A stretch of DNA of 64,000 nucleotides from Streptomyces sp. NBC_00341 (GTDB taxonomy: Bacteria; Actinomycetota; Actinomycetes; Streptomycetales; Streptomycetaceae), in assembly GCF_041435055.1 (NCBI RefSeq), contig NZ_CP108002.1, positions 3,720,001 to 3,784,000 of the forward strand, written 5' to 3'. Each line of letters begins with the position of its first letter. Position 1 is the first letter of the stretch. The position numbers were made by a program, and so were the translations under genes. Of this stretch, positions 60,448-64,000 are shown piece by piece. Under the pieces are notes generated by a model. It saw only the letters and a program-made list of their open reading frames with translations, made no database searches and had not been told where the DNA came from.

Positions 60448-61241
60448 GAGGCCACCTCCAGAATCGGGACCCCGGTGAAGGACCGCAGCTGGGCGGCGGG
60501 GTCGGGGCTGCTGAGCAGGGATTCACCGATCAGCGCGGCGTCGAAGCCGTGCGCCGCGATGCGTTCGATGTCGGGGCGGCCGCCGAGGCCGCTCTCGCTG
60601 ACGGTCAGCACGCCGCGCGGGATGTCGCGGCGCAGCCTGGCCGAGTTGTCCAGGTCCACCGAGAAGGTCTGCAGATCCCGGTTGTTGATGCCGATGATGC
60701 GGGCCCCGGAGAGCAGCGCCCGGTCCACCTCGTCCTGGGTGAAGGTCTCCACCAGTGCGTCGAGGCCGAGGCCGTGCGCGGTCTGCACCAGGTCGGTGAG
60801 CAGGGCGTCACCGACGGCGCGGGCGATGATCAGGACGCCGTCGGCGCCGCTGTCGTGGGCCAGGTGCATCTGCCGGATGTCGACCATGAAGTCCTTGAAC
60901 AGGACCGGGACGGTGACGTCCGGGTGCTCGGCGACGGTACGGACCAGCTCCGGCGAGCCGCCGAAGAAGGGCGTGTCACCGAGTACGGAGATGGCCGAGG
61001 CCCCTCCGTCGATGTACTTCCTGGCGAGCGGGACCGCCAGTTCGGGGTCCAGCAGCTGTCCCTTGGACGGGGACTTCGGCTTGATCTCGGCGATGACCGA
61101 GATCTCGGGGCCGCGCAGTGCGGCGGCGAACCGGCCGGGTACGGCGGCCGTCCGGCGGCCCCGGGCCGCCGCGTCGGCTGCCGCCGGGCCGCTCCAGGCG
61201 GCGCGTTTGGCGGCGACTATCTCGTCGAGGTGCGTGGCCAT
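60444..61241 (-). CDS. trpC: Indole-3-glycerol phosphate synthase
   Basis: 265 residues. Catalytic residues: EIKPKSPSKG (Lys), LFKDFMVD (Lys, Asp), LVETFTQDE (Glu), IGINNRDLQTF (Asn, Arg) and VSESGLGG (Glu, Ser). A monofunctional TrpC, not fused to TrpF, consistent with the separate trpF at 43625. ATG 61241 shares one base with the trpD stop (TGATG). Confidence 0.96.
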   Translation of the reverse strand: MATHLDEIVAAKRAAWSGPAAADAAARGRRTAAVPGRFAAALRGPEISVIAEIKPKSPSKGQLLDPELAVPLARKYIDGGASAISVLGDTPFFGGSPELVRTVAEHPDVTVPVLFKDFMVDIRQMHLAHDSGADGVLIIARAVGDALLTDLVQTAHGLGLDALVETFTQDEVDRALLSGARIIGINNRDLQTFSVDLDNSARLRRDIPRGVLTVSESGLGGRPDIERIAAHGFDAALIGESLLSSPDPAAQLRSFTGVPILEVAS

Positions 61242-62329
61242 CAGAGGCTCTCCCGGGTGATCGAGGTGCGGGCGGGGCGGGCAGCGGGCCCGGCCGGCGT
61301 GGGCTGCCGCGCGGCGAGCCGGGCGGCCAGTTCGGCCGGTGCTCCGCGCTGTACGGCGTGCCTGGCGAGGTCGAGGGCGGACGGCAGGTCGGGTGCCTGT
61401 CCGGCGAGGTGGAGCACGGCCGCCGCGTTCAGCAGCACCGTGTCGAGCAGCGGGCGGGGCGCCGTGCCGGCCAGGACCTGACGGGCGAGGACCGCGTTGT
61501 GTGCCGGGCCACCGCCCGCCAGTTCGGCGCGGCCCGCCGGGCGCAGCGGCAGCCCGGCCGGGTCCACGGTGGACTCGGTGACTTCGCCGCCGTCCACCTG
61601 GAGGACCCGTGCGGGGCCCGCGGTGGTCAGTTCGTCCATCCCGTCGAAGCCCTGGATGACCCAGGTCCGCCGGTAGCCGAGGAGCGCCGCGGCCTTGGCC
61701 ATGACCTCCTGGTCCTGGCGGGTCGCGGTGCCGATGAGCCGGCCGGTCAGCGTGACCGGGTTGGCGAGCGGGCCTGACAGGTTGAACAGGGTGCGGAAGC
61801 CGAGCCGGCGGCGGACCGGGGCCAGCCGGCGCAGCGCCGGGTGGAGCGCCGGGGAGAAGAGGAACGCGAACCGGTGTCCGGCCAGCAGCTCCCCGACGCG
61901 CTCCCCGGGGTCGAGCTCGATGCCCAGGGCCTCCAGCAGGTCGGCGCTCCCGCACTGCGAGGTCGCCGCCCGGTTGCCGGCCTTGGCGACGGTCGCCCCG
62001 GCGGAGGCCGCCACCAGCGCGGCCAGCGTGGAGATGTTGACCGAGCCGCTGCCGTCACCACCGGTGCCGACCACATCGACCGCCGGGCCCGTCCAGTCGA
62101 CCGGCCTGGCCACCGCGAGCACCGCCCGCACCGCCGCCGCCACCAGGACCGGGGTGGCTCCGCCCACCGCGACGGCGGTCAGGAAGGCGGCGGCCTCCAC
62201 CTCGTCCGTCGTCTCGTCCAGCAGCTCCGCGACCGCGTCCCGGGCCGCCTGCGCGGAGACCGTCCGGCCCGCCACCGCGTCCCGGGTGACGGCCGGCAGC
62301 GCACGGCCGCCGAGCAGGGTGGCCGCCAT
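61241..62329 (-). CDS. trpD: Anthranilate phosphoribosyltransferase
   Basis: 362 residues. Substrate motifs DVVGTGGDGSGSVNIST, VAKAGNRAATSQCGSAD, and LGFRTLFNLSGPLANP match TrpD. A Pro/Ala/Arg-rich tail of about 25 residues extends beyond the fold. It attaches phosphoribose to anthranilate. ATG 62329 shares one base with the dehydrogenase stop (TGATG), so it is tied to the first gene of the operon. Confidence 0.95.
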   Translation of the reverse strand: MAATLLGGRALPAVTRDAVAGRTVSAQAARDAVAELLDETTDEVEAAAFLTAVAVGGATPVLVAAAVRAVLAVARPVDWTGPAVDVVGTGGDGSGSVNISTLAALVAASAGATVAKAGNRAATSQCGSADLLEALGIELDPGERVGELLAGHRFAFLFSPALHPALRRLAPVRRRLGFRTLFNLSGPLANPVTLTGRLIGTATRQDQEVMAKAAALLGYRRTWVIQGFDGMDELTTAGPARVLQVDGGEVTESTVDPAGLPLRPAGRAELAGGGPAHNAVLARQVLAGTAPRPLLDTVLLNAAAVLHLAGQAPDLPSALDLARHAVQRGAPAELAARLAARQPTPAGPAARPARTSITRESL

Positions 62330-63669
62330 CAGAGCACCGCCACATTGCTGGCCGCCTCAAGCTTGTTGTGGGTGTCGAGGACGACCGGCGGGATGCCCCA
62401 CAGCAGGTCCTGCTCCAGCCCGGGTACGGCGGTGACCATGACCGCGGCGTCCAGCTGCGCCAGCTCCGTGACCGCCCACTCGGAGGCGGCGACCGGCTCC
62501 CCGTCCACGACGAGGTCCGGGACCAGCGGGTCGTGGTAGGAGACGGTGGCCCCGGCGGCGCGCAGACCGCGGATGACGTCCAGGGCGGGGGCGTTGCGCA
62601 GGTCGGCGACGCCGGATTTGTAACTGACCCCGACGACGAGGACCTTGGCGCCGCTCAGCGCGGAGCCGCGGGCCCCGATCAGCTCCGCCAGCCGCTCCAC
62701 GACCTGGCCGGGCCGCTTCTCGACCCGGTCGAACGCGGCGGCCACCAGCTTCATGTCGGTGCCGGCCCGGTCCGCGGCCTCACGCAGGAACAGCGGGTCG
62801 ACCGGGATGCACTCGCCGCCGACTCCGGGCCCGGGGTAGTGCGGGAGGAATCCGTAGGGCTTGGTGGAGGCGGCGTCGATCACCTCGCGGACCGGTATGT
62901 CCAGCTGCCGGCACAGGTCGGAAAGTTCAAGCGTGAGGCTGATGTTGACCAGTCGGAAGGTGTTCTCGAAGACCTTGGAGAGCTCGGCGACCTCCGTCCG
63001 CGAGACCGGCACCACCGTCTCGCAGACCAGCCCGAACAGGGCGGCGGCGCGGCGGGTGCACTCCTCGGTGAGACCGCCCACCACCTTCGGGGTGTTGGTG
63101 AGGTTCCAGCCGTTGGTGTTGGCGGGGTCGACCCGCTCCGGGGCCATCGCCATGTGGAAGTCGGTGCCCGGCTCCAGGCCGGTGGCGTCCGCGAGGGCGG
63201 CCGCGGCGGCGGCGGTGGTGCCCGGCGGGACGGTGGACTGGAGGATCAGCAGCGTCCCCCGGCGCAGCAGCGGCGCCACCGAGTCCATCGCGGAGTTGAC
63301 GTAATCCAGGTTGGCCTGCTGGTCACCGGTGACCGGCGTCGGCACGCAGACGATCAGTACGTCCGAGCCGGCCAGCTCGCCCGGTTCGGTGGTGGCGCTC
63401 AACTGCCGTCTCACCGAAGCGAGTTCGGCGTCGCTCACATCCGGCAGATAGGAACTGCCGCGCGCCACCCGGTCGACCCGCTCGGCGTCCGTGTCCAGCC
63501 CGCGGACCGGGAGGCCCGCCGTGGCGAAACCGAGACCGAGCGGGAGACCGGTGTAGCCGAGTCCGACGATTCCCACGCGCAGGGTACGGCTCTCGATCTT
63601 CTCGTCGAAGACCTGTGCGCCGTCCCGCCCGTGAATCGCGGGAGCGATTACGCCAGTCATTGCAACCAT
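62329..63669 (-). CDS. UDP-sugar 6-dehydrogenase (UDP-GlcNAc/ManNAc dehydrogenase, WbpA/WecC type)
   Basis: 446 residues from ATG 63669 (GGGAGA 6 bases upstream; ATG 63660 is the alternative). Rossmann motif VGIVGLGYTGLPLGLGFA after a 30-residue leader, central AMAPERVDP, and catalytic Cys in PGPGVGGECIPVDPLFL. The YPGPGVGGECIPVDP form groups with UDP-N-acetylhexosamine dehydrogenases rather than UDP-glucose dehydrogenases. It oxidises C6 to a uronate using two NAD. Its position as the first gene makes aminouronate supply part of the pathway. Confidence 0.85.
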   Translation of the reverse strand: MVAMTGVIAPAIHGRDGAQVFDEKIESRTLRVGIVGLGYTGLPLGLGFATAGLPVRGLDTDAERVDRVARGSSYLPDVSDAELASVRRQLSATTEPGELAGSDVLIVCVPTPVTGDQQANLDYVNSAMDSVAPLLRRGTLLILQSTVPPGTTAAAAAALADATGLEPGTDFHMAMAPERVDPANTNGWNLTNTPKVVGGLTEECTRRAAALFGLVCETVVPVSRTEVAELSKVFENTFRLVNISLTLELSDLCRQLDIPVREVIDAASTKPYGFLPHYPGPGVGGECIPVDPLFLREAADRAGTDMKLVAAAFDRVEKRPGQVVERLAELIGARGSALSGAKVLVVGVSYKSGVADLRNAPALDVIRGLRAAGATVSYHDPLVPDLVVDGEPVAASEWAVTELAQLDAAVMVTAVPGLEQDLLWGIPPVVLDTHNKLEAASNVAVL

Positions 63670-63687
63670 GGGATTCTCCCTCTGAGT

Positions 63688-63717
63688 GCTATAAATAAAG
63701 GCCGTTGGCGTGATCAA
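63688..63717 (-). promoter_or_regulatory. Candidate promoter of the 16-kb minus-strand operon
   Basis: On the minus strand: -35 TTGATC (+ coordinates 63712-63717), 18-bp spacer, -10 TATAGC (63688-63693). The start codon at 63669 and GGGAGA site follow. The sequence is AT-rich relative to flanks. Inferred from consensus similarity only. Confidence 0.5.
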
Positions 63718-63723
63718 TTAGGC

Positions 63724-63754
63724 CAGTGGGCCGGGGGGACCACCCAGACCACTG
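63724..63754. promoter_or_regulatory. Candidate operator for the divergent MocR/GntR regulator
   Basis: Inverted CAGTGG (63724-63729) / CCACTG (63749-63754) and a direct repeat GACCACC (63738-63744), GACCACT (63747-63753), 9 bp apart. MocR-type regulators often bind direct repeats. Located 23-53 bases before the regulator start. Confidence 0.45.
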
Positions 63755-63776
63755 CGGGGGAGACGGAGCAGACCAG

Positions 63777-64000
63777 ATGGCCTGGTACCTGTCGGTCCAA
63801 GTGGACCGAGACTCGGCTGTACCGCTCACCGCGCAACTGCAGAACGCCATCAAGAGCCGGGTCGAGGACCGGGTTCTGCACCCCGGATCACGGTTGCCTT
63901 CGAGCCGTCAACTCGCCCTGGACCTGGGGCTTTCGCGCAGTGTGGTGGTCGAGGCCTACGAGCAGCTGATCGCCGAGGGATACCTCGACGCGGTCCGCGG
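63777..64000 (+). CDS. MocR/GntR-family transcriptional regulator, 3' part beyond the window
   Basis: The 74 complete residues visible from ATG 63777 contain the winged helix of GntR proteins: VPLTAQLQNAIKSRVEDRVL, PGSRLPSSRQLALDLGLSRS and VVVEAYEQLIAEGYLDAV. The SSRQLA ... SRSVVVEAYEQL form is typical of MocR regulators, which carry an aminotransferase-like domain binding PLP; that domain would lie off the right edge, so a short GntR form cannot be excluded. Divergent from the large operon 107 bp away, it is the likely pathway regulator. It has no TTA codon in the visible part. Confidence 0.85.
   Translation, partial: MAWYLSVQVDRDSAVPLTAQLQNAIKSRVEDRVLHPGSRLPSSRQLALDLGLSRSVVVEAYEQLIAEGYLDAVR

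Noticed and set aside
27490..64000. Carbazole (carazostatin-type) or bacilysin-type pathway
   Set aside because: No ThDP enzyme or KASIII as in carbazole clusters; no BacB-type cupin or BacF-type aminotransferase as in bacilysin, so only single-gene resemblances remain.
27490..64000. AHBA/kanosamine pathway
   Set aside because: HAD, Gfo/Idh and DegT genes are present, but there is no aminoDHQ synthase or aminoDAHP synthase, and the 6-dehydrogenase points to a uronate.

Overview
The window is high-GC DNA with strong third-position G/C bias, frequent GTG starts and 4-bp ATGA/GTGA gene overlaps. It carries futalosine-type menaquinone genes, a system II cytochrome c cassette, hemL, DUF3558 lipoproteins and a DUF2637 protein. 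This is Streptomyces chromosome, or a very close relative. No rRNA, tRNA, CRISPR array, transposase or integrase was recognised.

Region 1 (1-27.0 kb) looks like ordinary chromosome. It starts with a menaquinone prenyltransferase (cut by the left edge) and UbiD-type decarboxylase, then a MarR regulator divergent from an unusual DJ-1/PfpI-aldehyde dehydrogenase fusion. The ccsB-resB-ccdA-tlpA cassette follows, then a lipoprotein polysaccharide deacetylase, a histidine phosphatase and hemL. A run of single genes comes next: AraC, GNAT, NmrA-like, Mut7-C, MarR, YnfA, SDR and RtcB. Two DUF3558 lipoproteins and a DUF2637 protein end the region at a strong 28-bp-stem terminator (26973-27034).

Region 2 (27.0-47.8 kb, mostly + strand) is the left half of a biosynthetic gene cluster. 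After two small tandem-repeat arrays come a secreted SMP-30-like protein and a DHA2 exporter. Next are an AfsA-like protein, a HAD hydrolase, a ketoreductase, a SnoaL-like protein, a discrete ACP, a KS, a catalytically dead KS partner (CLF), a CrtI/CrtISO-like FAD enzyme and a second ketoreductase on the - strand. Then come a Gfo/Idh dehydrogenase, two ATP-grasp ligases, a second exporter, a stand-alone TrpF, a PaaK-like adenylating enzyme, a prephenate-dehydratase/decarboxylase-like protein and an amidohydrolase.

Region 3 (47.9-63.7 kb, - strand) reads as one ~16-kb operon from a single recognisable promoter, divergent from a MocR/GntR regulator cut by the right edge. In transcription order it encodes a UDP-sugar 6-dehydrogenase, TrpD, TrpC, TrpB, TrpA, two DegT aminotransferases, a TIM-barrel isomerase, an M20 hydrolase, an Ldh2-type dehydrogenase, a Gfo/Idh protein with an unrecognised C-terminal domain, a B3/B4-domain protein, TrpE, TrpG and a flavin reductase.

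Together, regions 2 and 3 hold all seven activities from chorismate to tryptophan, including a TrpF that streptomycetes usually lack because PriA does that step. They also hold a discrete-subunit (type II) reducing polyketide system, an aminouronate-type sugar set and three ATP-dependent carboxylate-activating enzymes. I do not recognise this combination as a known natural-product cluster. It probably continues past the right edge.
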